In this document: piece after piece, positions 8,668 through 17,735 of the stretch
Numbering within the stretch: position 1 is the stretch's first letter
Layout of the letters: each line of letters starts with the position of its first letter
Assembly: GCA_027020665.1 (NCBI GenBank)
Contig: JALUVJ010000035.1
Coordinates: 1-45,733, forward strand
Direction of reading: 5' to 3'
DNA from: Nitrospira sp.
GTDB taxonomy: Bacteria; Nitrospirota; Nitrospiria; SBBL01; JAADHI01
Length of the DNA: 45,733 nt
Notes under the pieces: generated by a model
Seen by the model: the letters and a program-made list of their open reading frames with translations, nothing else
The model's database searches: none
Told to the model about the DNA's origin: nothing
Program-made: the position numbers and the translations under genes

Positions 8668-9701
8668 GCAAGGTGGCCATCATCGGCGCCGGGCACGGGG
8701 GCACCTCTCTGCTTGAAATCTTTCACAAAGACCCGCTGGTACAAATTGTGGGCATCGCCGACATCGATAAAAACGCCCCCGGCATGCAGTTGGCCCGCAA
8801 GCTGCGTATCCCGACCACCAAAGACTATAAACGGCTCCTAAAATCAAAAGCTGCGGACTTGGTCATTGATGTCACAGGAAATCCCGCCATTGAGGAAGCC
8901 CTTCAAAACACTCGCCGCCCCGGTATGTCCGTCATCGGCGGACATTCGGCAAAATTCATGTGGCAACTCATCGAGGAGCGCATCCGCAGCAAGGAAAAAA
9001 TCGAACAGCATCTGCTGGAATATCAATCCCTCTACCGGCTGTACGTAAAAGAGGTGGAACTGGCCATCGCAAAAGAGCGGACCCGTATCGCCTATGACAT
9101 TCACGACGGTCTGGTGCAAACGCTTGCGGGCCTGAACTATCATATCGAATACTGCATCGACCAAATCGAAAAACACCCCAAACGCGCGGCAACCGCCATT
9201 CAGAAAACACAAAAACTACTCAAAGAAGCCATTGCAGAGGCCAGAGAAGTCGTCTTCAACCTGCGTCCGATTTACCTCGACCGTTCGGGCTTGTATACAG
9301 CCCTGACCAAGTACATGAAAACCTATGAAAAACAATACAAAATCAAAACCCATCTGAACACAAGCGGCAGCGAATCGATTATTCAGCCGGAGGCCAAAAT
9401 TTTTGTTTTTCGGATTATTTTAGAGGCCTTGGCCAATGTGCAAAAACATGCCGCGGCAACGGAAGTGACCGTACAGGTAATGATTGAAAAAGGCATGCTC
9501 AAGGCCTCGATTGTAGATAATGGCGCGGGCTTTAAACAAAAGCAAAAAAACAATCCGCAGGAAAATCAAACCTCCTTCGGCCTGGAAGCCATTTCCGAAC
9601 GGGCACGGCTTTTGGGCGGCGAAGCAAAGATCTCAAGTCAAACCGGAAAAGGCACCGTGGTTTCCATTGAAATTCCGCTGCCGGATCAGGAGGCCCTGTG
9701 A
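8664..9701 (+). CDS. Histidine kinase (NarL/DegS type) with N-terminal Rossmann domain
   Basis: A 345-residue protein without membrane segments. Residues 1-105 form an NAD(P)/nucleotide-binding Rossmann-like domain: VAIIGAGHGGTSLLEIF is the glycine-rich loop, followed by VGIADID with an acidic residue after strand two, and DLVIDVTGNP. A coiled helix leads into a HisKA_3 dimerisation domain with phospho-acceptor His147 (AYDIHDGLVQTLAGL) and a HATPase_c domain (ALANVQKHA, DNGAGF, FGLEAISERARLLGG). It should sense a cytoplasmic signal, plausibly a dinucleotide or redox state, and phosphorylate the response regulator that overlaps its end. The ATGA overlap with glgB ties it to glycogen metabolism. 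The ligand is inferred. Confidence 0.88.
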   Translation: MSKVAIIGAGHGGTSLLEIFHKDPLVQIVGIADIDKNAPGMQLARKLRIPTTKDYKRLLKSKAADLVIDVTGNPAIEEALQNTRRPGMSVIGGHSAKFMWQLIEERIRSKEKIEQHLLEYQSLYRLYVKEVELAIAKERTRIAYDIHDGLVQTLAGLNYHIEYCIDQIEKHPKRAATAIQKTQKLLKEAIAEAREVVFNLRPIYLDRSGLYTALTKYMKTYEKQYKIKTHLNTSGSESIIQPEAKIFVFRIILEALANVQKHAAATEVTVQVMIEKGMLKASIVDNGAGFKQKQKNNPQENQTSFGLEAISERARLLGGEAKISSQTGKGTVVSIEIPLPDQEAL

Positions 9702-10381
9702 ATAAAATCCGGCTTTTAATCGCCGACGACCATCGTGTTGTTCGCGAAGGCCTGGGCGCGATTCTGAAAACAAAAGCGGATATCGATCTCATCGGCGAGG
9801 CCAAAAACGGACTGGAAGTCACCCGGATGGCCGCAGCGGAAAAACCGGATGTCATCTTGATGGATATTTCGATGCCGAAAATGAACGGCATTCGAGCCAC
9901 CCATCTCATCAAAGACTTACATCCTGAAATCGGCATCATCGCGCTCACCATGCATGACGATGACGCAACGATTTTTGAATTGGTTCAGGCCGGAGTGGAC
10001 GGCTATTTGTTAAAAGACGCAAACTCGGACGAAATCGTCAAAGCCATTATGACCGTGCATCGCGGGGAATCGATTATCGATCCGCAGATTACCAAAAAGA
10101 TCTTGGGCGAACTCACACAAAAACGCCCCTTAAGACGCGCGAAAAAAACACATCAAAATAAATACCATTTAAGCGAACGGGAAATCGGCGTCTTACGGAA
10201 AGTGGCCGCGGGAAAATCAAACAAGGAAATCGCGAACGAACTGCATCTGAGCGAAAAAACGATCAAAAACCACCTTCACAACATCTTTGCAAAAATGAAG
10301 GTGGACGACCGCACAAAAGCCGCAATGAAAGGCCTGCAAGAGGGGATCATCAATTTGGAAGACAGCCTTTCAGAAAGCTGA
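9698..10381 (+). CDS. NarL/LuxR-family response regulator
   Basis: A 227-residue two-domain regulator. The receiver domain (1-125) has the acidic pair in IADDH, the phospho-acceptor Asp56 (VILMDISMP) and the conserved Lys in LLKDA. A linker leads to a LuxR-type helix-turn-helix (LSEREIGVLRKVAAGKSNKEIA, about 160-215, shown in part). The GTG start overlaps the kinase stop, with AGGAGG five bases upstream. It is the cognate partner of the Rossmann-domain kinase; targets are unknown, though autoregulation of the glycogen operon is plausible. No clear terminator hairpin follows. Confidence 0.93.
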   Translation: MNKIRLLIADDHRVVREGLGAILKTKADIDLIGEAKNGLEVTRMAAAEKPDVILMDISMPKMNGIRATHLIKDLHPEIGIIALTMHDDDATIFELVQAGVDGYLLKDANSDEIVKAIMTVHRGESIIDPQITKKILGELTQKRPLRRAKKTHQNKYHLSEREIGVLRKVAAGKSNKEIANELHLSEKTIKNHLHNIFAKMKVDDRTKAAMKGLQEGIINLEDSLSES

Positions 10382-10420
10382 TCGCAAACGATGATCCCCG
10401 TATTTGAAGAAAATAAAAAA

Positions 10421-10744
10421 TTAACTGCCGCGGGTCACGCCTCGTTCTGAAGTATGCACAACGACATCCTTCGCAAGCAAGTGATCTTTTTTCTTCTGAA
10501 AAGTGATGACAATCCGGTCATCCACATGAATTTTCTCAAGCAGCAATTCCGGGATCTCAAAATCAAGGGTTTCTCGGGTTTCAGCATCCATGAGGGCCAT
10601 TGTGCCCTTGGCGGGATCAAGCCGCAAAACAACCCCCATGTGTTTTCCCGGCCCCAGATTCGAGCAGGCCAAGGCCCATGTCGAACCCAAAACAAATACC
10701 GCCAAAAATACAATGCCTGTTTTGATTGTCGTGATCTGTTTCAT
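10421..10744 (-). CDS. Small exported protein, beta-barrel (CusF/OB-like) candidate
   Basis: A 107-residue protein with a signal peptide (hydrophobic IVFLAVFVLGSTWALA, then Cys). The mature part reads GVVLRLDPAKGTMALMDAET followed by a FEIPELLLEKIHVDDRI segment, a pattern of short beta strands seen in periplasmic CusF-like or KOW/OB-like proteins. The metal-binding Met/Trp residues of CusF are not evident, so copper binding is not claimed. The residue after the signal sequence is Cys, so it could be lipidated, although position -3 is Ala. A GGAGG lies 8 bases before the ATG. It stands alone, convergent with the response regulator. Confidence 0.6.
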   Translation of the reverse strand: MKQITTIKTGIVFLAVFVLGSTWALACSNLGPGKHMGVVLRLDPAKGTMALMDAETRETLDFEIPELLLEKIHVDDRIVITFQKKKDHLLAKDVVVHTSERGVTRGS

Positions 10745-10800
10745 GATTTTTGCCTCCGGTTACTTTCTCATCATCCTAACGCCTTAATCTTTCCAAGTCA

Positions 10801-10829
10801 ACGCGGACTTCATCAGAGTTGCCTTAAAT
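10801..10829 (-). repeat. IS5-like end repeat, copy b
   Basis: On the minus strand this reads TTAAGGCAACTCTGATGAAG followed by TCCGCGT, matching the window-wide repeat. It lies in the roughly 300-base gap between divergent genes at 10744 and 11044. Apart from it, the gap holds AT-rich DNA with a possible -10 box (TATACT, 10905-10910) and no gene. Confidence 0.5.
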
Positions 10830-11043
10830 CCATAATTTATTGTCTTTTATAAGGTTCTCTTTTTCCACCCCAAAATCCTTGCAAAACAAACCCATAAAAA
10901 TCAATATACTTGATGTCGTGAAAAGGTGCCGTGCTACACTGCCGGCGATTTTGTATGAGAATAGTGCATTTCCCCAAATTAAAAAATAAATTGTGCAACT
11001 GTTCATTGGCCCATCATCTTTTTGAAAGAATCGAGGATTACAA

Positions 11044-12246
11044 ATGCCCTCAAAAAAAACCGACTTCTTAAACTACATCTGCCAGACCTCCCCGCATCCG
11101 ATGGGTCTTGAAATCGAACGCGCCGAAGGCGCGACCCTTTACACCACCGACGGAAAATCTTTCCTCGATTTTATTTCCGGCATCGGTGTGGCAAATATCG
11201 GCTTCACCCATCCCGCAGTGCTTGAGGCGGTAAAAAAGCAGGCTGAAAAATACCTTCACGTCATGGTTTACGGCGAACATGTGCTTGAGCCCCAAGTCGC
11301 CCTCGCTAAAAAACTCGTATCGCTTTTGCCCGATGTTTTTGAGCAAGTTTATTTTACAAACAGCGGCACGGAAGCCAACGAAGGGGCCCTGAAACTCGCA
11401 AAAAAATACACAGGGCGCAAAAAACTCATCAGCTTTGAAAACAGTTTTCACGGCGATTCGCAAGGGTCTTGCGCGGTAACGGGCCGGGAGATGTACCGCA
11501 AGCCTTTTGAACCGCTATTGCCCGGTGTAAGTTTTCTGCCTTTTAACGATGTGAATGCTTTGGATGCCCTTAATGAAGAGGTCGCTGCAGTCATCACAGA
11601 ACCCATTCAAGGTGAAGGCGGCATGCGTGTACCCGATACGGCCTTTCTCTTCAAACTGCGCGAACGTTGCGATGCAAGAGGAGCACTTTTGATTTTTGAT
11701 GAGGTACAGACGGGTTTTGCACGCACAGGAAAACTCTTTGCAATGGAACATTTTGGCGTCACACCCGACATCGTGACGATGGCCAAGGGCATGGGCGGCG
11801 GCATGCCCTTGGGCGGCTTTGCGGCTTCAAAAAAAATCATGGCGACTTTTTCACAAAACCCGCCGCTTTCTCATGTGACGACTTTTGGGGGCCACCCTGT
11901 TTCCTGCGCAGCAGGACGGGCCGGGCTGGAAGTGATCTTAAAAGAAGGTTTGGTGGAAAAAGCCGAAGCCGACGGGCAATACATCACAAAACAACTCCGG
12001 CATTTGGCCGGGCAAAATATCGGCATTCGGGAAGTGCGCGGCAAAGGACTCATGATCGGCCTGGAAGTCGAAAATGCCGACATAGCCGAGCGTTGCGTGC
12101 AGGGGGCTTTTGAGCGCGGCGTGATTTTGGGCTGGACGCTGCACAGCGACACCGTCATCCGCATCATGCCGCCGTTGATTCTTTCAAAAGATGAAATCGG
12201 CTGCGGGCTGAATGCCATCGCCGAAGCACTCGGGGGGAGTTTTTAG
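11044..12246 (+). CDS. Class III aminotransferase (acetylornithine/ornithine aminotransferase family)
   Basis: A 400-residue PLP enzyme. The PLP-phosphate segment is NSGTEANEGALKLAKKY and the cofactor Asp lies in IFDEVQTGFARTG. The Schiff-base Lys248 sits in TMAKGMGGGMPLGG, and TTFGGHPVSCAA is also conserved. ArgD-like enzymes move an amino group from an omega-amino donor (acetylornithine, ornithine, lysine, GABA) to 2-oxoglutarate. Close neighbours do not fix the substrate: RNase R converges and overlaps by four bases. A GAGG ribosome site precedes the ATG by 7 bases. A second, distinct class III enzyme is encoded at 17794-19128 next to a ureohydrolase. Confidence 0.88.
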   Translation: MPSKKTDFLNYICQTSPHPMGLEIERAEGATLYTTDGKSFLDFISGIGVANIGFTHPAVLEAVKKQAEKYLHVMVYGEHVLEPQVALAKKLVSLLPDVFEQVYFTNSGTEANEGALKLAKKYTGRKKLISFENSFHGDSQGSCAVTGREMYRKPFEPLLPGVSFLPFNDVNALDALNEEVAAVITEPIQGEGGMRVPDTAFLFKLRERCDARGALLIFDEVQTGFARTGKLFAMEHFGVTPDIVTMAKGMGGGMPLGGFAASKKIMATFSQNPPLSHVTTFGGHPVSCAAGRAGLEVILKEGLVEKAEADGQYITKQLRHLAGQNIGIREVRGKGLMIGLEVENADIAERCVQGAFERGVILGWTLHSDTVIRIMPPLILSKDEIGCGLNAIAEALGGSF

Positions 12247-14456
12247 TCCCTCCGTTTAGGCCTCCGTTTCACTTTCGGCTTGGATTTGCTCTTCGAGCCC
12301 GCCTTCACCAATTTTTTCCGGCACGGTGCGGCCAGGATGCGGAAATTAATCTTTTGCTGTTCCATATCCACATCTTCCACTTCAACACGCACGGCTTGTC
12401 CCAAACGGTACATACGCTTCAAGTTGCGCCCGATGAGGGCGTGACGCTTTTCATCGTGAATATAATAATCCCCTTGCAGACTGCTGATGTGTGCCAGTCC
12501 CTCCACAAAATAGGAGTCTAATTGTACAAAAAGTCCGTAAGCGGCCACGCCGCTAATCATGCCTTCATATTTTTTGCCAACCTTATCGGCCATAAATTTG
12601 ACCTGTTTTCTTTGAATGACATCCCGCTCGGCATCCACGGCCACACGCTCGCGCTCTGAGCAATGCCTTGCAATCTCCGGCAATTTTTTCGCCCAGGTCT
12701 CTTTTTCCAAGTCAGACATTTCCGAGGCCATGATTCGTTTGAGCAAACGATGAATCACAAGATCGGGATAACGGCGAATGGGCGATGTGAAATGCGTATA
12801 CTCACCCGAAGCCAATCCAAAATGACCGTGATTTTCAGCGGAATATCGCGCTTGCCGCATCACACGTAAGATGATTTGATGAATCAGCTTTTCTTCGGGC
12901 CGCTCTTTCACTGCATCGAGAACTTCGGCCAGGGATTTTGGCGAGACTTCCTTTAAAAGTTTTATTTTCAGACCAAAGCTCTGCATGGTATCTCGCAGGT
13001 CTTCAATACGTTCTTTGGGAGGCGCTTCGTGAATGCGGTAAAGTGCGGGAATACCGCGCCGTGTTAATTCTTGCGCCACACACTCATTGGCAACCAGCAT
13101 AAATTCTTCAATCAAACGGTTGGCCGTCTGACGTTCTTCTCGTACAATATCAATGGTTTCTCCCGAAGCATCCATCATAATCTGCGCTGAGGGCAAATCA
13201 AAATCAAGGCTGCCCCGTGCAAACCGGCCGTGACGCAATATCTTTGCCAGTCGATCCATTGCTTCAAATTGAGGCAGCAACGACGTGTGCGCAGCGCGGG
13301 TTTCAGTATCCCCTTCAATAATTTTTTGAACGGCAGTGTAGGTCATGCGCGCGTCACTGCAAATCACACTTTCATACAATGCATGCGAGCGCATTTGACC
13401 CTCGCCTCCAAAGAGCATCTCCGCGGTTAAAGTCAATCGGTCTTCTCGGGCCTTGAGGCTGCAAATGCCGTTTGAAAGCTTTTCGGGCAACATGGGCAAA
13501 ACGGCATCCGGGAAATAAACCGAGGTCGCCCGTTCGTAAGCCGCTCGATCCAAGACACTGTCTTCCCCGACATAATGGGCCACATCCGCAATGTGAACCC
13601 AAAGCCGATAACCCGTATCCTCCGGGACGATTGAAATGGCATCATCAAAATCACGTGCGGTCTCTCCATCAATGGTCACGGTCGGCAAAGCCCTGAGATC
13701 GCGGCGCCCCGCACGCATTTCATCAGTCACCCTTTCAGGTATCTGCGCGGCTTCGGCGAGGACGGGCTTTGGAAAATCACGCGGCAAATCGTAGGAGGCA
13801 ATGACCGTATCGGTGTCGATTTCAGAATCTTCGACACGCCCTAAAATACGCACGACTTTGGCTTCTGCGGGATGACCTTTTTGCGGATAGCGCAAAATCT
13901 TTGCGACAACCACATCACCCGCTGCGGCCTTTCCGATATTCTCGGGCAAAATACATAAATCGTCGGCCATGCAGCGATCCGCAGGCACCAAAAATCCCAT
14001 ATCGCGGCCCGGCTCAAACCGCCCCGTAATCTGAGTATGAGCACGCGCCAAAATCCGAATCACACGGCCTTCACGGCGTCCCTCACCTTTATGTTTTTCG
14101 ACACGCGCGACCACATGATCGCCGTGCATGGCATCGCCGTTTTTTTTGAATCCAATATAGACATCACTCTGTTTTTCCCCCGAAGCCGCCCCCGGGGGCG
14201 GCGGATCGGGAATCACAAAATAAAACCCGTCGGGATGCCCTTTCAATCGGCCGCTGACCAAATCCAAAGCCTGCGCCATGCCGTAACGTCTACCCCGCAG
14301 CCGGATGACCCGGCCTGCCCGCACCATGCGGCGCAGGAGCTTTTTGAGCTCATCGCCCTCATCGCGAGGCAGGTTCAGTGCACGCATGATTTCCCGCACC
14401 GGCAGAGGACGCTCAGACTTCGCAATGACACGAAGCAATTCTTCTTGTTTATCCAT
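12243..14456 (-). CDS. rnr: Ribonuclease R
   Basis: A 737-residue 3'-5' exoribonuclease. It begins with a winged helix (about 1-60), followed by cold-shock domains (60-230) and the RNB catalytic domain. The RNB acidic cluster is visible as Asp263, Asp269, Asp271 and Asp272 in IDGETARDFDDAIS. FTSPIRRYPDLVIHRLL is another RNB hallmark. A C-terminal S1 domain (about 625-710, YEGMISGVAAYGLFVQL) is followed by a Lys/Arg-rich tail as in RNase R. It degrades structured RNA and takes part in RNA quality control. Its stop overlaps the convergent aminotransferase stop. Confidence 0.95.
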   Translation of the reverse strand: MDKQEELLRVIAKSERPLPVREIMRALNLPRDEGDELKKLLRRMVRAGRVIRLRGRRYGMAQALDLVSGRLKGHPDGFYFVIPDPPPPGAASGEKQSDVYIGFKKNGDAMHGDHVVARVEKHKGEGRREGRVIRILARAHTQITGRFEPGRDMGFLVPADRCMADDLCILPENIGKAAAGDVVVAKILRYPQKGHPAEAKVVRILGRVEDSEIDTDTVIASYDLPRDFPKPVLAEAAQIPERVTDEMRAGRRDLRALPTVTIDGETARDFDDAISIVPEDTGYRLWVHIADVAHYVGEDSVLDRAAYERATSVYFPDAVLPMLPEKLSNGICSLKAREDRLTLTAEMLFGGEGQMRSHALYESVICSDARMTYTAVQKIIEGDTETRAAHTSLLPQFEAMDRLAKILRHGRFARGSLDFDLPSAQIMMDASGETIDIVREERQTANRLIEEFMLVANECVAQELTRRGIPALYRIHEAPPKERIEDLRDTMQSFGLKIKLLKEVSPKSLAEVLDAVKERPEEKLIHQIILRVMRQARYSAENHGHFGLASGEYTHFTSPIRRYPDLVIHRLLKRIMASEMSDLEKETWAKKLPEIARHCSERERVAVDAERDVIQRKQVKFMADKVGKKYEGMISGVAAYGLFVQLDSYFVEGLAHISSLQGDYYIHDEKRHALIGRNLKRMYRLGQAVRVEVEDVDMEQQKINFRILAAPCRKKLVKAGSKSKSKPKVKRRPKRRD

Positions 14457-14680
14457 TTTCTCTCAAATCAAAGCTGCAAAACCGATTTTTCAAGAGTATA
14501 CGGGAGCCGATGCATCACGGCAATGCAAATACCTTCGTTGTTGATATCGACACAGGTTTTAAACCCGTCCAATATTCTAAATCCCGGAAAAAGCAATCCC
14601 TGCGAATTTTTCTTGATTCTTTTAGTCAATATGCTACCGTTCAATGCAATTAAGCATTAGGACCTTAAAAAAGGAATCAC

Positions 14681-15130
14681 ATGCGACAAACAGACTACAT
14701 GACCGGGGGAGAAGATTTTCAGCACATGCTGGCGGCGCATTTTATGCAAACGAGGGTCTACTATTATCCCGAAACTGCAAAGGGAGATAAACTCGCCACG
14801 GCGATTACAATGGGCGGTTTCGGCAGTGTGCCGATTATAGATCAGGACAAAAAATTACTCGGCATCGTAAGTGAGTTTGATCTGCTCAACGCCATTATCG
14901 GGGGAAAACCGCTGGAAGCAATTACGGCAAGGGAAGTCATGAGCAAAGACCCGATCTTCGTATTGGACTATAGCCCTTGCGAGGAAGTGATTGCCTTATT
15001 ACAAGAGAAACACCTGACTCGCGTGCCCGTCGTCAACAAAGACGGCAAACTCATCGGCATCGTTTCACGCACCGATATCCTGCACGGCTATCTAAAATCA
15101 AGAGAAAACCCGCCGCCCTGGTGGGCCTAA
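14681..15130 (+). CDS. Tandem CBS-domain protein
   Basis: A 149-residue protein made of two CBS motifs: FGSVPIIDQDKKLLGIVSEFD in the first half (shown as two parts, FGSVPIIDQD and LLGIVSEFDL) and LTRVPVVNKDGKLIGIVSRT in the second, with the AREVMSKDPIFVLD linker between. CBS pairs bind adenine nucleotides and act as energy or redox sensors. No fused effector domain is present, so the partner is unknown. AAAGGA lies 6-7 bases before the ATG. It is transcribed away from rnr. Confidence 0.85.
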   Translation: MRQTDYMTGGEDFQHMLAAHFMQTRVYYYPETAKGDKLATAITMGGFGSVPIIDQDKKLLGIVSEFDLLNAIIGGKPLEAITAREVMSKDPIFVLDYSPCEEVIALLQEKHLTRVPVVNKDGKLIGIVSRTDILHGYLKSRENPPPWWA

Positions 15131-15401
15131 CAAACAAGGTTTAAACCGGAAGACGGGTGGCTAAAGCAAGTCATTCATGGTTTAGCCCGAGTATCGCGTC
15201 AAGTGTGAAGAAACGCTTTCGGGAAGGAGAGAAGTGTAAGCCGCAAGGCGCTTGAGCGCGGACCAACATCGTTCATCCAAGCGAATGCAACGCAACAGGT
15301 GGCCGCTGTAATCATTCACCGGCCAAAAACAGGAATTGCTTTTAATGACACCATGCCCAAGACACTTTCCCAAAGAATCACTTGAGAAAAGCGGCGCGAT
15401 G

Positions 15402-16757
15402 TCACTCCCGATCCACAAAGCGTAATAGCGGAAGCAGGCGTTTTTGTCCGTCATGCGACCAATTCAAGGGCGGGCGTTGCATTTCTCCGATGGGGCAGAT
15501 GCGGCAGCCGCCGATTTTACTGACGGCTTCAACGATGCCGTCCGCACGTGTTTTGGGGATAGCGATGCCAATGGCTTGAATCCGGTTTTTCACAGAAATC
15601 ATCAGTGACGGAATTTTAGAAAGATCGTCCACGCTTTTTATCCAAATACAGCGGCCAAGCGGTGCGCTTGTAAATTCCGGGGACGGCTCAAAAAGCACGG
15701 TCCAGTCCGTGCCGTCCACACTTTTAAAAACGGTTCCGCCTTTTAGGGGGAGGGTGCCGCGAAGTTGTTGGGTTTTGCCGGCCACAGCATCGTCGCACAG
15801 CCCTTTGGGCAGCTTCAGGGAAAGTTGCTGTAAGGCTTCGGCAAGGTGTTTGGCAAAATCAAGGGCCGTGCTCTCCCCCCCGGATTCGACATAATAGAGA
15901 TGTGGAGATAAACACCCTTGTTGATCGTAGAGCGCGATGTCCATCGCGACCTTTGTTGCCAAGTCTTCAGAAACCGCTTCTCGTGCAATGATGCCGAAAC
16001 TCAGTTTGTGCCCGTGAAGTATTCGAGGCGTATTTGAAGGAATGAGGCTTTGCATGGCGGCAATGCTTTCATCACTGCCGTAGGCGATGACAAAATCAGC
16101 TTTTTGAAAGACGGTTTGGGTCATCGCTTCTTCTTTTTTGTCCCAGAGGAGTACGGCGATGCTTAGCGCGATTTCAGGTGAAATCTCTTGCAGGCTTTCT
16201 GCAAAAAGTGTAGTGAGCCGTATTTCTTCCGGACTCACGCGCAGCAAATTGGCAGATTTCACCAAGAGTCCGCAGATTAAGCTGATAATGGAAACCCCGA
16301 GCACGTTGCCCGGTAAAATTTGTGCGATGAGGGGCGGCCCAAAGGCGCGTCTGCGCGTGCTTCCATTTTTCTTTTTACAAAAGCGATCCAATATTGCGAC
16401 ATTGCCCAATTCGTCTTCAAGCAGTTGCAGGAGGTTTTTTTTCGTAAGTTGCTCAAATAGGTCATCTAAAACGAGAGAAACCATTTCTTTTGAAAGTCCG
16501 CAGACTTCCGGTAAAACGGACTGTGCTTCTCGGCGTCTGGGATTGTTTGTATCACGCCATTGTTCAGCAGCCTGCGCAATATAATCCACAATCGTGAAGA
16601 TGGAGTTGCCTGCAAACCTCTCTTGCGCCAAGATAAGGCGGTCGGAAAGTGCTGAAATTTCTTCGGGATGCAGTATCGGAAGGGATAAATCGTGCCCTCC
16701 GACCGTGAGTATCGCTTCCGGGCATCGGATCTGAGGGAGGTAATAGGCTTTCTTCAT
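15402..16757 (-). CDS. LuxC-family acyl-CoA reductase
   Basis: A 451-residue protein resembling the fatty acyl-CoA/acyl-protein reductase LuxC, an aldehyde-dehydrogenase-superfamily enzyme. ILPGNVLGVSIISLICGLL is the nucleotide-binding region, and the catalytic Cys282 is in YDQQGCLSPH. These enzymes reduce acyl thioesters to aldehydes with NADPH. Outside luminous bacteria, LuxC relatives usually sit near LuxE-type acyl-protein synthetases; none is seen here. The 270 bases downstream hold no clear gene, only a weak hairpin. No Shine-Dalgarno is seen before the ATG. The physiological acyl substrate is unknown. Confidence 0.85.
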   Translation of the reverse strand: MKKAYYLPQIRCPEAILTVGGHDLSLPILHPEEISALSDRLILAQERFAGNSIFTIVDYIAQAAEQWRDTNNPRRREAQSVLPEVCGLSKEMVSLVLDDLFEQLTKKNLLQLLEDELGNVAILDRFCKKKNGSTRRRAFGPPLIAQILPGNVLGVSIISLICGLLVKSANLLRVSPEEIRLTTLFAESLQEISPEIALSIAVLLWDKKEEAMTQTVFQKADFVIAYGSDESIAAMQSLIPSNTPRILHGHKLSFGIIAREAVSEDLATKVAMDIALYDQQGCLSPHLYYVESGGESTALDFAKHLAEALQQLSLKLPKGLCDDAVAGKTQQLRGTLPLKGGTVFKSVDGTDWTVLFEPSPEFTSAPLGRCIWIKSVDDLSKIPSLMISVKNRIQAIGIAIPKTRADGIVEAVSKIGGCRICPIGEMQRPPLNWSHDGQKRLLPLLRFVDRE

Positions 16758-16926
16758 GTGGTTTCAATATCTTATTTTCAGCTACGATAATGCACATCAA
16801 GTCAAATATCAACTACAACCCGAATTCCGCGATTGCTGATTTTGGGTACAAGAAGCAAGTGGTATAGTGATATATAATGCGGATTTATTTTCAATGAAGC
16901 GCAAGACAAAACAAGGCGGGAACAAG

Positions 16927-17313
16927 ATGGGTGACGTAAAAGAAAGTTTTAAGAGAATGCGCCAGATGGATTTCGCCGATCGTTTTTATGATCTCCTGCT
17001 TGCCTCGGATCTTAAAACCAGGGCTTTGTTTCATCACACCGACTTTGCCACGCAAAAAAAGGCGCTGATTGACGGCATCTATGTTTTAATCGATTACAGT
17101 GAAGGCGGGCCGCTCGGCAGGATGTCCATCAACCGGCTCGGCGAAAAACACAATCGGGATCACATGAATGTTCCGGCTGAGCTCTATCCGATTTGGGCCG
17201 ATTGTTTTATCCGAGCCTTATCTGAAAAAGATCCCGCCTTTTCGCCCGACCTCGAAAAACAATGGCGCGAGGTGCTCAAACCGGGCATCGATCATATGAT
17301 TTCGGCTTATTAG
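16927..17313 (+). CDS. Single-domain globin
   Basis: A 128-residue protein from the ATG at 16927, with a GGCGGG-like site before it. Upstream GTG/ATG codons at 16867 and 16894 overlap a TATAAT-like promoter sequence and are less likely. The protein is helical. FHHTDFATQKKAL corresponds to the C-D/E region, and the proximal heme ligand is probably His75 in LGEKHNRDH. The C-terminal W..VL.PGI.HM pattern fits bacterial single-domain globins of the flavohemoglobin type. It likely binds oxygen or NO in the cytoplasm. The next gene starts 18 bases later in the same direction. Confidence 0.75.
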   Translation: MGDVKESFKRMRQMDFADRFYDLLLASDLKTRALFHHTDFATQKKALIDGIYVLIDYSEGGPLGRMSINRLGEKHNRDHMNVPAELYPIWADCFIRALSEKDPAFSPDLEKQWREVLKPGIDHMISAY

Positions 17314-17331
17314 AAATTCGGGAAAACAGCA

Positions 17332-17676
17332 GTGCCATTCAATATCGAATTGGAAACGCTTAAAAAAGAGGTCCGGATTCATACCTTTCGCGCCCGCGGG
17401 CCGGGGGGGCAACATCGCAATGTGACCGATTCGGGTGTGCGCCTTGTACATCTTCCGTCCGGCGTTGTGGTCACGGCGACGGAGTCGCGCTCACAAATTC
17501 GAAACAGAGAGAAAGCCTTCGAACGCCTCATTGCACGGTTAAAAATTTTGAACCGTGCAAAAAAACGCCGGATCCCCACGAAGAAAAGCCGCGCGATTCG
17601 GGAGCGTGAACTCGAAAAAAAGCATCGCGTACAAAATAAAAAAAAGATGCGAGAAAAACCGAATTTGGACGAATAG
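17332..17676 (+). CDS. RF-1-like GGQ protein (ArfB/YaeJ-type ribosome rescue)
   Basis: A 114-residue protein with the peptidyl-tRNA hydrolysis motif GGQ at residues 25-27 (RGPGGQHRN) and the downstream VTDSGVRLVHLPSG strand typical of the class I release-factor catalytic domain. It has no codon-recognition domain. The C-terminal third is very rich in Lys/Arg (KKRRIPTKKSR), like the tail by which ArfB enters the empty mRNA channel. It should release peptides from stalled ribosomes. It starts at GTG, 18 bases after the globin gene. Confidence 0.9.
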   Translation: MPFNIELETLKKEVRIHTFRARGPGGQHRNVTDSGVRLVHLPSGVVVTATESRSQIRNREKAFERLIARLKILNRAKKRRIPTKKSRAIRERELEKKHRVQNKKKMREKPNLDE

Positions 17677-17735
17677 CTCCGGGGTCAATGTGTCTCGATC
17701 AACACATCGGTTTTCCAACAAATTCAAGCAGACCA

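Noticed and set aside
15182-15454. Minus-strand 90-codon frame after the LuxC gene
   Set aside because: It overlaps the end of the LuxC gene, has no ribosome site and shows no family resemblance; probably chance.
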